64,000 nucleotides of DNA from Trissonchulus latispiculum (taxonomy: Eukaryota; Nematoda; Enoplea; Enoplida; Ironidae). The position numbers and the translations under genes are program-made. This document shows positions 10,549-22,985 of the stretch, piece by piece. Positions within the stretch are counted from its first letter, which is position 1. Each line of letters opens with the position of its first letter. The stretch lies in the NCBI GenBank assembly GCA_030248195.1, contig JASAND010013128.1:1-64000 (forward strand), written 5' to 3'. The notes beneath the pieces are model-generated. The model was not told the origin of the DNA, searched no databases, and saw nothing but the letters and a program-made list of their open reading frames with translations.

Positions 10549-12954
10549 ACTCTAAAGGCTAATCTGCTATAAACGGACAAAATTTGTACATACATTTTTT
10601 GGTCGTACTATAGTATTATTGGCCGATCCCGATAGCTTAGGAACCTGAGATTGCAAACGATTACTATAAACTACTGAATGCTCGGACCGATTTCCGATTC
10701 TGGACCCCGGACAACTGTAATACCGTAAAATTTGAACATAGATGTAAATTAGGCCGGCATCCAAGGCCTGCGCCAAGCACCATCCTGCTTCCTATAGTTA
10801 GAATAACTTCCGACGAGCGGGACTACTCACTGCTATCATGTGATCGTGCCTAAGTAGAATATTAACGGAATTTACGGCTTGCTACTTACAGAATAATGCT
10901 ACTACAGCGTTTGTAAAAACCGTAGATACGACTTGCTTAGAAATAAAGGCAAAAACAACGAATTTATTGAAATAAAACAAACACTGATTTATCATACACA
11001 TGTAAAATAAACACGGAACCAAGAGTACATAACACATAACAAAAGGGTATGACAGCTGGCATACCAGAGTTGTATGCGGGCCGCGGGTACCCGCGGGGCG
11101 GGGCGGGGCGGGCCGAATTTTACTACCCGCGCGGGCCGCGCGGGCCGATGCGGGCCGATTTTGGGCTACTTTCATGGGGGTAATTTTGCTTTCTGGAGAT
11201 TTCATACATACCAAATTATATACAAAAGAAGGCAATATTTCAGATTTTTAAACACTATTTGACTTCGTTATGCCATTCGACACCTTCAAGTTCAGCATGT
11301 ACTATTACGGCAACTCAGTTTGCATAATCAATCAGCGTATTGAGTAATAAGCTGTAGAGTAAACATATTATACCCCAGCGAAAACTACAGGTTGAATATA
11401 TACAAGTCTAACTTGTAATCCATTAGACCAAAGTATCTTCTGTGAAAAATATAAACGATGTCCTGCAGAAATAAACGTATCTACATAAATCTACAAAAGT
11501 CAATCCTGTGGTTTCTACTGGAACCTTTATGAGTGTTTAGCACTGAAAGTGGGGGTAGCATATTTGCCGAAATATTATTTTAAAAACTTTAACGTCTATT
11601 TTCATCGGCGCAGAAACTGAATTTTTAATTTAATTTCGGAAATTCGTGTTTTCGCACATAAATATAAATCCATGATAACTTCTTACTGAAGACATTAATT
11701 TATTTAACTTTCATTCACAACTTCTTGCTGAAGACTATTTCATTTAAGGTCAATCACAAACGAATGAAGTTCAACAGCATAGGGCTTTATGGAGAAAATA
11801 GTCTGGGAACCAAGAGTACATAACACATAACAAAAGAGTATGACAGCTGGCATACTCCGTGTATTACAAACGTGACGAGTCTTCTACAGAATAGAACAGA
11901 ACCAAAAGCACTTGTGAAAGATTATAAATCAAAAACAAAGTAGACTAATGAAAGCACACACATATATACCATTTCGGTTGAACCCAGTACAAGATTAGCC
12001 ATATAAAATTAGCAAATTAAAGTTGCATCAGGTAAATATTTTATTTTGTTTTCTAATGAGTGAAATCCGATTCAACCTGATCCAAATTCGTTTTCCTTTC
12101 GTCGATTGCCACAAACTGCCAAAATTGAAGAATGTTTGGTAAAAATACTAACACTTTGAACTATGATTTTACCTCATAATATTCAAATTCAAGTAAATAA
12201 TACAAAGAGCATGAACACACAAGCTTATTTTTATTTGGAGGTAAAGGTAGAAGGAGCTCCCTCAAAAGTAATGCTGAAATTTACTACAGCCCGTTTTGAG
12301 TCAACCCAGCTAACTCCGTAAAACTTGCTTGTTAAAAACAAGCCATACATACAGCACCGGTGCAGGGAGCAAAGAATTATAACCGAAGTAAGCAATGACA
12401 AACCAACGGATCAAATAAAAATTAGATAACCAATACTAATCAATTGTATATTCCTATGGACAGAGATAGTGATGTATGATACCATACAACGCAATAATGT
12501 GATCTTCTTAACGACAAACAAACAGCGACAACAGAGGATGTAGATCACTTAAAATTTATATTTGAACTTCGTCTGAACAAGATACTGCATGTTTATCTGG
12601 GCAACATCGTAAACAATGTATCTAAATAAAGACATTAAAAAATTGACTAGAGGCAACAAATAGGTCCAGGCTGTTGGACTCACAGACGGGAATTGTAAAA
12701 GCATTAAACCTGGGTAGGCTAGAATTAATGTTGCCTAGCATCCATTTTAGGTTCAGTTTCAGTAGTGGCTGTTTCTGACCCAGTTTAAGTTTTAGTTTCA
12801 ATCTGAGGTCCAAAATATTTAATTTTCGGTCCTTACTTAAAATTAATATCGGCATCAGCTTGAATTGGCTGAATCAGCTTGGCATCAATTATTGAATTTG
12901 ATGACCAGCTGAGGACTGGCCGAAAGACATCCCAGGCTTGCCCTGCAGCCCAAG
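10549..12954. other. Non-coding stretch with repeat fragments
   Basis: No gene recognised. It contains a segment (10650-10770) shared with 34945-35060 and 63870-63975. It has a GC-rich GGGCCGCGGGTACCCGCGGGGCGG block (11075-11160) resembling the ends of the GGGTC-type hAT elements. It also has two copies of the CAAGAGTACATAACACATAAC hairpin-element end (11024-11066 and 11814-11866) about 790 bp apart in the same orientation. Confidence 0.6.
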
Positions 12955-13640
12955 GTATTGGTTGGCTGGGAGGTGAGGGCGGGACATTTCAAGACTAGAT
13001 GGACAGCGTCCTCCTCCTCTTCCCCACACCTGTCACAAATTGGACTGTCCACGGCTCCTATCCTGTACAGATGGGATCTTTGATTCTACCGGGACTGGTC
13101 GTCAGGTTTGGTTTGCTTGGAGTACACGGGGGTGCGACAGACTCCTACGCCAGTTTTCCCAGGTTCGGCGGTAGATGACTGGTTTAGCGGTTTCTGGTCC
13201 TGGGGCATCTTGCTGACCTCCTTGGCTAATTTATCCGCTTCTTCGTTTCCCCAGATTCCTGCCTGTCCAGGAACCCAGCAAAAGGCGACCGGTACATTGA
13301 GTTCATCTAGTAGAGTTCTGATTTTTTCAATGACTGGATCTGGGATGCTGTCGGGTGTTGCTGAGGCGTAAACAGTCGGACTGGCTATCAGTCTCAAACA
13401 GGATCCGGGCATGTGCGGGGAGTAGATATTTGTTCTTGGCACACCAGCTGAGCTCTCGTTCGATGGCCACAAGTTCCGCTCTATAGCTTGAGCAGAACTT
13501 TCCAGCCGGCGTATGCAGATAGGCCGTTAGTCCGTAGTCCGATTTGATTACCGCGCCAGCTCCGCCATCTGAGGTTCCGCCTGTAGGTGAGCCGTCCGTC
13601 CATATCATTAGATTGGGTTCCCAGGGGAGCTCCACTGGGG
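12955..13640 (-). pseudogene. LINE RNase H domain plus C-terminal zinc motif
   Basis: Minus-strand RNase H fold of a non-LTR retrotransposon. The acidic residues appear in IWTDGSP, SYRAELVAIE and FETDSQS (13635 to about 13380). After a frameshift near 13375 the domain continues with FCWVPGQAGIWGNEEADKLA (13280-13220). The usual His of the GHAGIxGNE motif is Gln here. A third frame gives ICDRCGEEEEDAVHLVLKCP (about 13045-12985), a CX2CX8HX4C knuckle typical of the C terminus of R1/jockey-like ORF2 proteins. Two frameshifts and the His change make it inactive. A related LINE endonuclease fragment is at 55652-56295. Confidence 0.8.
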
Positions 13641-14376
13641 AGATGAAAAATGTTGGATAATTTGGTCAGGTCTCTTGCCCCTGACTGCATCGGTTTCCAC
13701 AAAGACTAGTGGGTGGTTCCTTGGCCTCCATGGGGGATCCGGGGTGGGGACCGCCAGGGCTTCAATGGGGTACTGATTGATTTCTGCCGTGATCGGCAGG
13801 CTTCCTGCAGCCTCTCTCCATCATTTTACTGACTTCAACCTCCTCTTCTGCGTGCGGTTACTTAGTAACTGAATTCCGTGGACTATCTTATCCACACCCA
13901 GGTCCTCTGGGAATCAAATCCTTTGGGTAACTTGGTCTGGCTGCTGCATCCGCTAAGTATTAAACCTGCCGAGACAGACCCCCCTACTGCCTTCGGGCAG
14001 AGTGGCCGAGAACAGACAGACAGACAACTTGCAGGATTGGTGCATGCAGGATTACAACTTTTCGTCGAGAGATTTTTTGGCACAAGAATAAAATCACAAA
14101 TTTTTCTGTTTGCTATGTTTAACACATGCGGACATCACCTTTGAGGTGAAATTACTCAAAAACCGTAAGATATACGAGTTTAATTTTAAAACTCGTTAAA
14201 ATATCCTACTCAAAGATCATTATATGTGAAAATGAGCGAAATCGGAGATGGTCCTAAAATTGACCAAAAATGGACCCCCTTAAGTTTAAAGAATTCTTTA
14301 AATCATTCCACTATAGTTATAAATTGGAAACAGTCAGCCCTTAGGTACCTTTGTTCGTTTGTTTCAACTGTTTTAG
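13641..14376. other. Degenerate LINE-flanking and repeat sequence
   Basis: Minus-strand frames next to the RNase H fragment stay GC-richer to about 14000 and may be decayed ORF2 sequence between RT and RNase H, but I see no RT motif. From 14100 to 14290 there is a repeat motif (AACACATG, then GAGGTGAAATTACTC, then GAGCGAAATCGGAGA) also present near 2000-2110, 17400-17560 and 37690. Confidence 0.5.
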
Positions 14377-14556
14377 GTATGAACGAACACAGGCTGATCC
14401 TATTACTAAGCTCCCGGCTGGGAAACATAGCACCTGGGGCATCGGTATGACAAATCCCGATCCTAAGGGGTATGTCACGAGAGAGGATGGTGTTGTAATT
14501 CCCATGGGAAAAGGAATTAGTGCTAACAAGGGACAATCCAGTTTGCTGTATAACGA
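14377..14556 (+). CDS. Orphan exon of a PARP catalytic domain
   Basis: A 180-nt exon between a polypyrimidine acceptor (CAACTGTTTTAG) and donor GTAAGA. It encodes ADPITKLPAGKHSTWGIGM and, further on, VVIPMGKGISANKG and SSLLYNE. This is the part of the poly(ADP-ribose) polymerase catalytic domain just before its C-terminal strand (family pattern KLPxGKHSTKGLG ... SLLYNEYIVYD). The last two bases are the first two of the catalytic Glu codon, so the exon stops exactly there. KHSTKG-type Lys is Trp here. No preceding exons (His-Tyr-Glu triad His or Tyr regions) and no YIVYD exon were found between the flanking X copies. It may be a captured or relict exon, or part of a gene whose other exons were missed. 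Confidence 0.75.
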
Positions 14557-15349
14557 GTAAGAAGGAACTATTTGTTGTTTTTGTGTTTTAAAGCGATATC
14601 ACCATGATAACACTGACCGAAATTAGACACAAAATTGTCTCTAATGTTTGTTCGTTGAACCGCAAAAGAATTAGTGACCGTTTGCTAATGACAAACAGTT
14701 ATGATCCGTGCGGAACTGAAATTAAACGTCTAAAACTTGCCGGCAGAGTTTTCTTCGTTTTCGGATCATTCTGTTTGTTTAATGCTGATTTTTGATGTAC
14801 AGTGCATTATATATAACTTAATCTTAACAGTATTAACGACGCTTTTCCTTTTGCTAAATGAATTCGGATTCTTTGCTTTTAATGTAACAATTTCAGCTGT
14901 TATTCATAGTAAGCATGGAAAACAACATATTCGACTAGACTGATTACACTGATGTGCTTTAAGGCTAATTGAACTTTTATTGTTTTGCTTAACTGTGTAC
15001 ACAATTTTATGACGATGTTTCTTGTACTATTTGACTAAGTTGGGCATATTTACTATTGACATGTTAGAAAATATGAACATTTGAACTGTTTTGCTTTTGC
15101 TATGTGCACAATTTTGTTAACAATTAGACATGTTACATTTTATTAAAAACAGTAAGTAACCTATGTAACGTTACTGAAAGATCCAATCAACACCATAACG
15201 CCAGGAGCATTCCAACAGAGCCATAAGGCACCCAGCCATGACCTAAAAGCTTTAACGCACACCTTTGAAGCATTGTTAGAAGCTGTTTCTTCATCTTTAG
15301 CTAATTGTTCCTTGTTGAAACATTCCTGCACGCAACTAATGGCCAACAA
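14557..15349. other. AT-rich non-coding sequence after the PARP exon
   Basis: Searched by eye on the plus strand for the expected next PARP exon (YIVYD and following residues) without success. There are no other recognisable genes or repeats until X copy B begins. Confidence 0.5.
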
Positions 15350-15486
15350 GTTTCTGTCTCTGTTTGTCTGTTTCTGCGTTCTCCAACCGTCTACTGCCGT
15401 CCTCTGACAATCAGAGACTTAGCCAATGTGAAGATCTAAAGTAAAGACTTCGCTGCTCCGTTGAAGCAAGAATCAAGGAAAAGTGA

Positions 15487-16865
15487 TTAGTTCATTTGGC
15501 ATTTGTTCAGTTCGTATTCCTGTTGAGCATGCCGTTCAGCCATTCTGTCAATCTGTTTACGTCTCTCCTCACTTTGATTTAGTGCTTTCTGCAGGCTAGA
15601 CTCCATTTCTTTTTTCTTTTTTCTTTTTCTTCTTTTTCTTTCTTTCTTCTTCTTTTTTCTTTCTTCTTTATTTATTTCTTTCATTTATTTATTTATTTCT
15701 TTCTTTCTTTATTTCTTCTTTTTTTGGTTTTCCATGTCCTAGAATAAAAACACAACTGCTTTGAACACTACCTAAATACAATCCGTAATTATTACGTGTG
15801 CAATAATCGCGCATTGTTTTATTTAATTGTAATCATTTCTAGAAGTCACCAACATAGAAAAATTTTGATATTTGAATTCAGCGTGATCAAAAACAAAGTT
15901 GAAGTCATTTGCCTACTTATTGAGCAACCGTGTACACGCCGGTCCTAGTTTGGTCACACATTGGAAATAATGTTTGCCGATATCTAGACTAAAACTTATC
16001 TAACTAAAATGTAGCCAGTTGTAATTTCATCCAAAGTAAGCCCTAAGCCTAAGCGTAAGCATAGGGCTAAGTTTATGTTTAAACCAGGGATTCTTTCAAA
16101 TTTGGACCTGTGCTTTTTAGTGTGGTCTTCTAAGAAAATGTGTGCATTTTTGAAAACTGATTTTAGCGATTTTAACGCGTTTAGAAAGCTTTTTACGTCT
16201 TACGTACAGCGTATTCCTGGCTACTTTTAGTACTTTTAAAGATAAATGCAAATACTCTCTGACTAGTAATGCGACGTAGAAGAGTTTAGCACTATAGAAT
16301 ATAGGCCCGGCCCGCCAAAAGTAAATTTCCAAAATTTTACTAGCAATAATATTTCAAAACTACAATACAACATGCAAACGCTAAATTACACTACGAAATG
16401 TTTAAATTTTTCGTAAAATAACAAGAATCAGCTAGCTTTCGCTAATTTAATGCTTTCACACCATATTATTAGAATCGATCCGGCCCGCGTCTGCCCGAAG
16501 TTAAAAATTTCTCGGTCCGGCCCGCTGACCATTTGATGTGCCCGCTGACCATTTGATGTGCCCGCTGACCATTTAGTCTCGGCCGGACCAAAGGATCGAA
16601 ATGCTCATGTCTTGAGTACTTATCTATTTTGATATGCAAATGAACAAGTTTTTACCAGCAGGTCACCCCATAAACTGCAAACTTAACAACCTACTATCTA
16701 AGCTAGCTTTCCTAATACCTTTCTTAGGTTGAGGATTCGAAATTCCAGGTTCTGGTGTATAATCTGGGCGTCATGTTTTGTTCGGTCTAATTTTTCCGTT
16801 TCCCTGTCCAATTCGCTTACGAGATTGGCCTTTTCCTCTTGCAAAATTTCCTTGTCTTTCGACAG
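15487..16865 (-). pseudogene. Two coiled-coil exons captured in X (copy B)
   Basis: Reverse-strand equivalent of 3844-5153. Exon 1 spans 16719-16865 (147 nt) and is open, but the donor is GTATTA instead of GTAAGG. Exon 2 spans 15487-15738 and contains the same TTTC/GAAA-type expansion (15605-15735) seen in copy A. The terminal codons NKCQMN and stop are preserved. The shared expansion ties B to A. Confidence 0.65.
15605..15735 (-). repeat. TTTC/GAAA microsatellite inside a coding exon (copy B)
   Basis: Reverse-strand counterpart of the tract at 4915-5035, with a longer TTTATTTATTTC portion. It interrupts the second coiled-coil exon of copy B. Confidence 0.9.
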
Positions 16866-16971
16866 CTAAAAACAGGAGAAAACTTCAAAAAAAGGAAATA
16901 ACCGAGTTACAAGAAAAATGCTCCTCCGGTACTTGGAAGCTTAGCACGGGGGATGGTCGGTTGGAAAATTA

Positions 16972-18724
16972 TGGGTCCGTCACGCTTAACTGTCCGAGGA
17001 ATGTAGTCTTAGTCCGGACTAACAGGTATTAGTCTCGGACATGTCCAGACAATGGTTTTTATTTGTCTCAGACATGTCCGAGACTAATTTTAGTCCGGAC
17101 AAAATTTTCCTATTTTAGTCTGGACAAACGAATTTAGTCTCAGACATGTCTGAGACTAATTTATTTTTGTCTGAGACATGTCCGAGACAAATTATGTTTA
17201 GTCTGAGACATGTCCGAGACAAATTTTTGTCTGTCCGGACTAATTCTCAAAGACAACTGTCCAGACTAAAATAGTCCGGACATGTTCTTGGAAAATTCCG
17301 AGACAAATTTCTACGAATTTGTTTCCGAGAAAAATTGTCCAGACATCAATGGATAGCGTATTTGAAGTTTGAATTGCTTTTGATTAAAACTCTTAAGGGG
17401 GGGGGGTCCATTTTTGGCCAATTTTTCTACCATCTCCGATTTTGCTCATTTTCACATATTTTGTTGTCCAATTGGTATATATATTGGTATATTTTAACGA
17501 GTTTTTGAAATGAAGGTCGGATCTCTTACGGTTAGCGAGTAATTTCACCTCGAAGTTGATGTCAGTATGTGTTAAACATAGGAAACTGAAAAAGTGGTGA
17601 TTTTTTCCGTGCGCCAAAGAAATCTCGCCAACTACAAAACGGAGTACTTCAACGTCCATCTTATATCATAGCTCGAAATGAAACGGTAGCAGAGATATTC
17701 AGATTCAAAGTTGGAAAAGTTTAAAATTTCTGTGATTTGCCCTCAAAGATCATGTGGCGACAGAACGGCCGCAAAATGATGATCGGCTAATGTGACGAAT
17801 TACTACTGTCGATGGGTTAATATTTCAGTGCTAAAACGACCTCGGCTAAACCACCAAGTCGTTCGCAATGCAGTATTCAATTGTGAACTGAACCTTTTTA
17901 GCTAACTGTGTCATCAAAGCTTAACTTGCTCTAACTTGCAGATTCTACATTTCAGACACATAGTTCTATTAGAAAGGTTGTTCAGCTAATCAATAGTTAT
18001 CAAAAGATACCCAATTTGACGATATTTTGGAAATTTCAAAAATTGACTAATTTTACACATAAACAAGGTCAAAGGAGCCGTAGCCGACAGGACAGAAGAG
18101 TTAACAACGGATCAGAAAGATAGCAAATGACTCGAAAGTTAGTAAGTTCTCGAAAGTTTTAATAACTTAAAAGTTCACCATTTGTTTCGAATGTTTGACT
18201 CAAAAGTACAAAATGCCTCGAAATATTTCTAGACTTTTTACAAACTTTCGAGAAAGTACTGGCATAGGTACGTTGAGCATTCTGAGTACAAATCACATGA
18301 TCTGATTGTGATTATCACCTGAATTCTTGGAAATCCGTTGCATCGTTACAGATTATTTCGATTGTCCGGACTGTTTGTCCAGACTACTTTTTGTCCGGAC
18401 TGTGTCATTTGTCAGGCTCTTTGTCTGGACTAGTAAAAGAATTGTTCTGAGACTAATTAGATTTATTCCGGACTATTAAAGTATTGTCTACGACGATGGA
18501 AATTAGTCTCGGACATGTCTCGGACAAAAAAAGAATAGTCTCAGACATGTCCGAGACTAAGATTTTTGCTAGTCCAGACTATTTTTCCAGACATTGGTCC
18601 GGACAAACCTTAGTCTCAGACATGTCTGAGACAAAATCAATTAGTCTCAGACATGTCCGAGACTAATTTTTAGTCAGTCCTGACTAAGACTACATTCCTC
18701 GGACAGTTAAACGTGACGGACCCA
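16972..18724. mobile_element. PIF/Harbinger-like non-autonomous element in X copy B
   Basis: Absent from copies A, C and D, which read straight through GGAAAATTAAGG. Here the site is split as AAAATTA, then TGGGTCCG...CGGACCCA, then TTAAGG. This gives a 3-bp TTA target duplication (16969-16971 and 18725-18727) and terminal inverted repeats TGGGTCCGTCACGYTTAACTG continuing to about 42 bp. A TWA target duplication fits the PIF/Harbinger superfamily. No transposase frame is present. Both subterminal zones are dense in the self-complementary 20-mer GTCTCGGACATGTCCGAGAC and variants (16995-17345 and 18360-18690). The interior (17395-17570) holds a piece of the GAGGTGAAATTACTC repeat family. Confidence 0.85.
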
Positions 18725-21532
18725 TTAAGGAAGGGCTAGTCTTAAAATAACATGTGTCTCCTTAGCGAACCAAGTCTTTAATCCAGTGCTGGAGGAACTG
18801 TTTGATCCAGAAAGAGCAAGCAAAAGTATGCATGAGTCACGAACACTTAGCTTTGAGTTACGCAAGGTTCGACTAAAGAAATTGACTTTTTTATTGGTTC
18901 GCCAAAAGTCGCTTTGCGAACCAAGTTTTGAGTTATCCGCTCATTTTGTGAAAGCTGATAGTCCTTCAAGTGTACTCAATGTGTCACTCTTTAGAATTCA
19001 ACGGAAATTTCAGAGAAAAGTGGAATTTTTAATTACAATCACTGGTGAAAATACTTAGTCTAATCAAGAGTACATAATATAAGAATGTGCCACTAGGCGT
19101 TAGGTGCGAGCTTTAGAACACAAACATAGTGCATAAATTTCTTTGAAGTGATAGGTCCAATTTGGGGGGGGTCAGCCGTTAGCGAACAGAGCATAGTTTT
19201 TGCTCTGATAACAGAGACTAGGCTTAGTGTCGTACTCTTATCATTATGTACTCTTGATAATATCAAGAGTACATGATATAAGAGTGTGCCACTAGGCACA
19301 TTCTATATTATCAGAGCAAAAACTATGCCCTGCACGCTAACGGCCCACCCCCCCCCCCGCAAATCAGACCCTAGTGAAAATCAGTACCTAGTCTAAACGG
19401 GGGTACGCTCACTCGCTCTATGTTTATGTGCTTAAATGTCGTCGCTTTTTTGGGCGATTTTTTACCTTCTCCGATTTCGCTCATTTTTACATATTTTGTA
19501 CTCCCAATGGGTCCGCGAATCAAGACAAGTGCGTTTTGCGTAATATTGCTCCTATCGTTCTGTAGACCCTTTCAAAGGTGATCCCGACATGTGTTAAACA
19601 TAGGAAAATGGAAAAGTTACGCTAAAAACTTTGTGTCCGAAAAATTTTTCGCTGTGTAAGAGACTCAGCTCTGAAATTTTGCACACTTGTTAAGGACATA
19701 ATGTAGAGTGCAGCGAGTTACTTTGGTGAAATTCTGTTGAGAATTAAAATTTTGCAAATTCTTAACTTCAGAATTTGTGAAAATTCCGAGTTTGGCTATT
19801 TGCCAAAATTCTAATTCTTAACAGAATTTCACCAAAGTAACTCGCTGCACTCTACATTATGTCCTTAACAAGTGTGCAAAATTTCAGAGCTGAGTCAGTA
19901 GTACAGGAGAGATGAAATGGGAGCAGTTTGGGCTAATTTTGGATTCCATTCTTGGACCTATTGTCAAAAATTTGACACTTAGCTGTCATTAACTGTCAAT
20001 GATATTAAGCTGTCAAAATTAATGATCTTAAGCCATCAAATTAATGAGTTGTCAGGCTTATTTGTGATTAACGTACCGTCTGTATGTTTGACTGTGTGTT
20101 AGAGTGTGGCTAATTTTAAAATTTCTTCTTACAATCCGCCTATTAAATTTCAGACTTATCATGCCATCTGTCAGCTACGATCTTTTAATTTCTATCTTAA
20201 CTTAATGACTTATGCTTCCAAATAAAATTAATTGCTTTTGGACTCCTTAATAGCTTTTGGGTAAATATAGGATTCCTCAACTTAATAGCTTTTGGCTAAA
20301 ATTTTAATTCCTCAAGTCTAACATGTTTTGGGTAAATGTTCAAAGAATCTAACAACATGAAATTGCATGGGCTAATTTCTGATTCCTCAAATTTAATTGC
20401 AGGAAAAATTAATTACTTTTGGGTTGATATAGAATTCCTCAAAGCTTATATGATTAATTACTTTTTTGCTAATATAGAATCCTCAAACATTATTGTTTAG
20501 GGAACGGATTGAAAACCTTAAAGCTACATGAGAGATTAATTGATGTGGTCTAACTTTCAATTCCTCAAACTTAATAGCTTTTGAGTTGACATAGAATTCC
20601 TCAAACTTAATAGCTTTTGGGTTGATATAGGATTCTTCAAGTTTAATTGTATGAAAGATTAATGAGTTTTGGGAGAATTTTCGATTCCTCAAAAGCTTAC
20701 TTGTATGAATAAAGTTGGGCTAGTTCCTGATTCCTTACAGCATATCATTAATAGCTTTTGGGCTAATTTCTGGTTCCTCAAAAGTTATGGGTTGAACGGG
20801 TTAATTTCTGGTTGCTCAACTTAATGTGAACACTTAGACTTGGTTTTGACTTTCGCTATTGATAAACTTACAGAGGAAAATAACAAAAAATTTACTGACT
20901 GAAGTAAAGAAGATGAGTAGAGTAGATGTTTCTCAAATAAAATGCAAAGACTACACTAACGATTTAAAACCAAACATGGAAGCCAAACCTTCATGGCATT
21001 AAACTAAACGAGTATTTCTCTCTGTGAATAAAAGGACAGATGTTTACTGAAGAATGAAGGAGCAGATGCTGACTTGTAAAGAAATTAAAAATATGAAACT
21101 AAGGAGAACTGCATGAATTGTTACACATGTTAGAATCTAATGATTACATCTGATGGTAAGTGAAATAGTGTAAACCAACACTGGCCACCAAAATGTAACG
21201 TGGAAGAATTAACTCATTTAATTGCAGCAACAACAATTTAAATTTGTAAACGTTCTATTTACAACAAATCATGCAAACCAAAACAAAACTGGTGTGATTG
21301 TCCAGGAAATCAGCAGAACATCCAAAGCAACATGCAGTCATATCACCAAGTGGGCAAACAAATCTCAAGTTTAATATAATGCATGCATGTACAATTTACG
21401 TATTTTTGTTCTATATTGAGCTTATAAGTTTTACGTTACATATTTTATAATTCCAGATACTCAAGTATTGTTATTTCTCTGATCACATATTATTATGCCA
21501 GTATATTACTATCCACTACTTTCACTATCCTG

Positions 21533-22117
21533 TGTGAACTATTTTCGGTTATTTCCTTTGATTTTCACTCGAAATTATCTAAAATGCAGTGTTATCTTTA
21601 TGAACGATAAATGGAAAATTGTCCTTTTGTGTAGGAACCTCGGTTCCTTAGCTAAACTGTGTCCGCCATTGAAATTCAGCGCAAATTCAGTCTTGCTAAA
21701 GTTCTCCTTCGGAGTGGTCGCGTTTTCGCCTGCCCTTTTTGTGCTCAACGGGGATTTCCTTTATCAGGTATTTTGGTCGGGGGATCTCAATCCCTCCAAA
21801 CTTTTGGGGTTTCTCCTTCCACCTTTTGGAGTTAAGGTAATAATTGTTTGTGCTTCTGCTTATAATTCTGGAAATGTTTATTTTCTGTAAACTGTAAAAT
21901 TATCTTTCTATGCTTTTGTCAATTTTTGTAATTTTGATATAAAAACAGTAAACTCACGGTACCGAATTGGACTGCCGGCGCCTGCTGTAGTTGTGTAGGG
22001 AAAATTAGCGAGTTTAGGGACGAGATTACGAGTTTGATATGCACACACTCACGAACCTAGTAGTCTTCTTTTGAGTCTAAATTTACTCTTTTACTGAGAC
22101 AACTCATACCTTTACAC
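21533..22117. mobile_element. 585-bp presence/absence segment in X copy B
   Basis: Copies C and D read TATCCTGTCTACTA, while B reads TATCCTG, then TGTGAACTATTTTCGG...CTTTACAC, then CTGTCTACTA. The 585 bp is therefore bounded by a CTG direct repeat. Ends TGTGAAC and TTTACAC are only weakly inverted. The 131-codon frame at 21495-21890 starts in X and runs into this segment, so I do not consider it a gene. An insertion with a 3-bp duplication, or a deletion in the other copies, are both possible. Confidence 0.6.
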
Positions 22118-22168
22118 CTGTCTACTACTATTTCTATATGTTCGTAGACACACCAATTAAGAAAACCA

Positions 22169-22468
22169 TTACGAACAATCGGGTCTTGTTATGCAATGAG
22201 ATGGAGCATCAATTTCTGGAACATGAGGTCTTGGCGGTAAACCACACTCACGTCTGAGAGTTTCTTCATCCATATGGCATAGTTCATCATAGACCATGCC
22301 GGAAACTTGCTCGATAGCGTTACGTGGATGTGGTAGTGGAGCACTTGTCCAGGTTTTATTGCCGATAACCATGACTGCAACCCATCGACCAGTAGTTCAT
22401 ACCTGAACTGGTGGTGGTTGGCGTAGGGTCTTTTGCAGGAATTCGTTTAACTGACTGCGGTTAGACAT
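22169..22468 (-). pseudogene. Broken copy of the 97-residue X ORF (copy B)
   Basis: Same reading frame as the intact copies at 37877-38170 and 60765-61058. The tryptophan codon after PPVQV is TGA here, and there are also an in-frame insertion (coding SGMV) and loss of two arginine codons. The remaining open frame starts at an internal Met. The nonsense change and indels mark it as decayed. Confidence 0.7.
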
Positions 22469-22721
22469 GGTAAGATATGGATACTGCGGCTAGGCTAGTA
22501 CTAAGGGTCAGTCTTCTTATTGAGTAGAGTTATCAGAGAGTTTTCAGTAGATTGCAGGTGAAGTGAACATTTAGCGCCTGTAAGAATGACCTTACCATTT
22601 CCTTCAGGGTGTGGGCCGGCTTTAGCCGTCCCAATCATATTTGCAGCGCCAGAAGATCCAGGAAACAACAACAACAACAACAACAAACTTACCAATGTGA
22701 AAAATAAGAGCTGTTACTCCA

Positions 22722-22985
22722 TCAATTTGACACGTTAGTCACCTTCAAACTACCACCAATAAATCCCTTATACAGCTTAATGTTAGGAATGTCTGATAAT
22801 CTAAGTTGTTTATCAAAACGCCCATTAAGAACAACGTTGACAATCATATTCTTCGCTACCAACCTATCGTTACTACTACTTATTTGGCACTTGTTTACTC
22901 TCAATGAAGGGTTTATGGAATACTGGAACCTCCCAACACGTCTATATAAAACATGGGAATAGGGCTGATACGAGAACAACATCAA
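22722..22985 (-). CDS. Hypothetical fragment in the virus-like remnant
   Basis: 87-codon minus-strand frame ending FIGGSLKVTNVSN, overlapped on the plus strand by another open frame (22904-23167). It lies between the broken X ORF and the packaging-ATPase fragment, where capsid-type genes would be expected in a Polinton-like element. I cannot recognise either strand as a known family and coding strand is unresolved. Confidence 0.2.
   Translation of the reverse strand: MMLFSYQPYSHVLYRRVGRFQYSINPSLRVNKCQISSSNDRLVAKNMIVNVVLNGRFDKQLRLSDIPNIKLYKGFIGGSLKVTNVSN

Larger units (their letters stand above)
15350..22540 (-). repeat. X repeat unit, copy B (inverted relative to A)
   Basis: Reverse-strand copy of X facing copy A across about 10 kb. 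It carries two insertions absent from the other copies: a 1753-bp terminal-inverted-repeat element at 16972-18724, and a 585-bp segment at 21533-22117. Its outer end includes a broken copy of the 97-residue ORF and stops near 22540, after TATCAGAGAG, where it diverges from C and D. Its inner end is about 54 bp shorter than that of A, C and D. Without the insertions its length matches C and D. Confidence 0.9.

Noticed and set aside
21495..21890. 131-codon plus-strand ORF, one of the longest in the window
   Set aside because: It starts in X copy B sequence and runs into the 585-bp segment missing from other copies. Composition is hydrophobic AT-driven and no family is recognisable.
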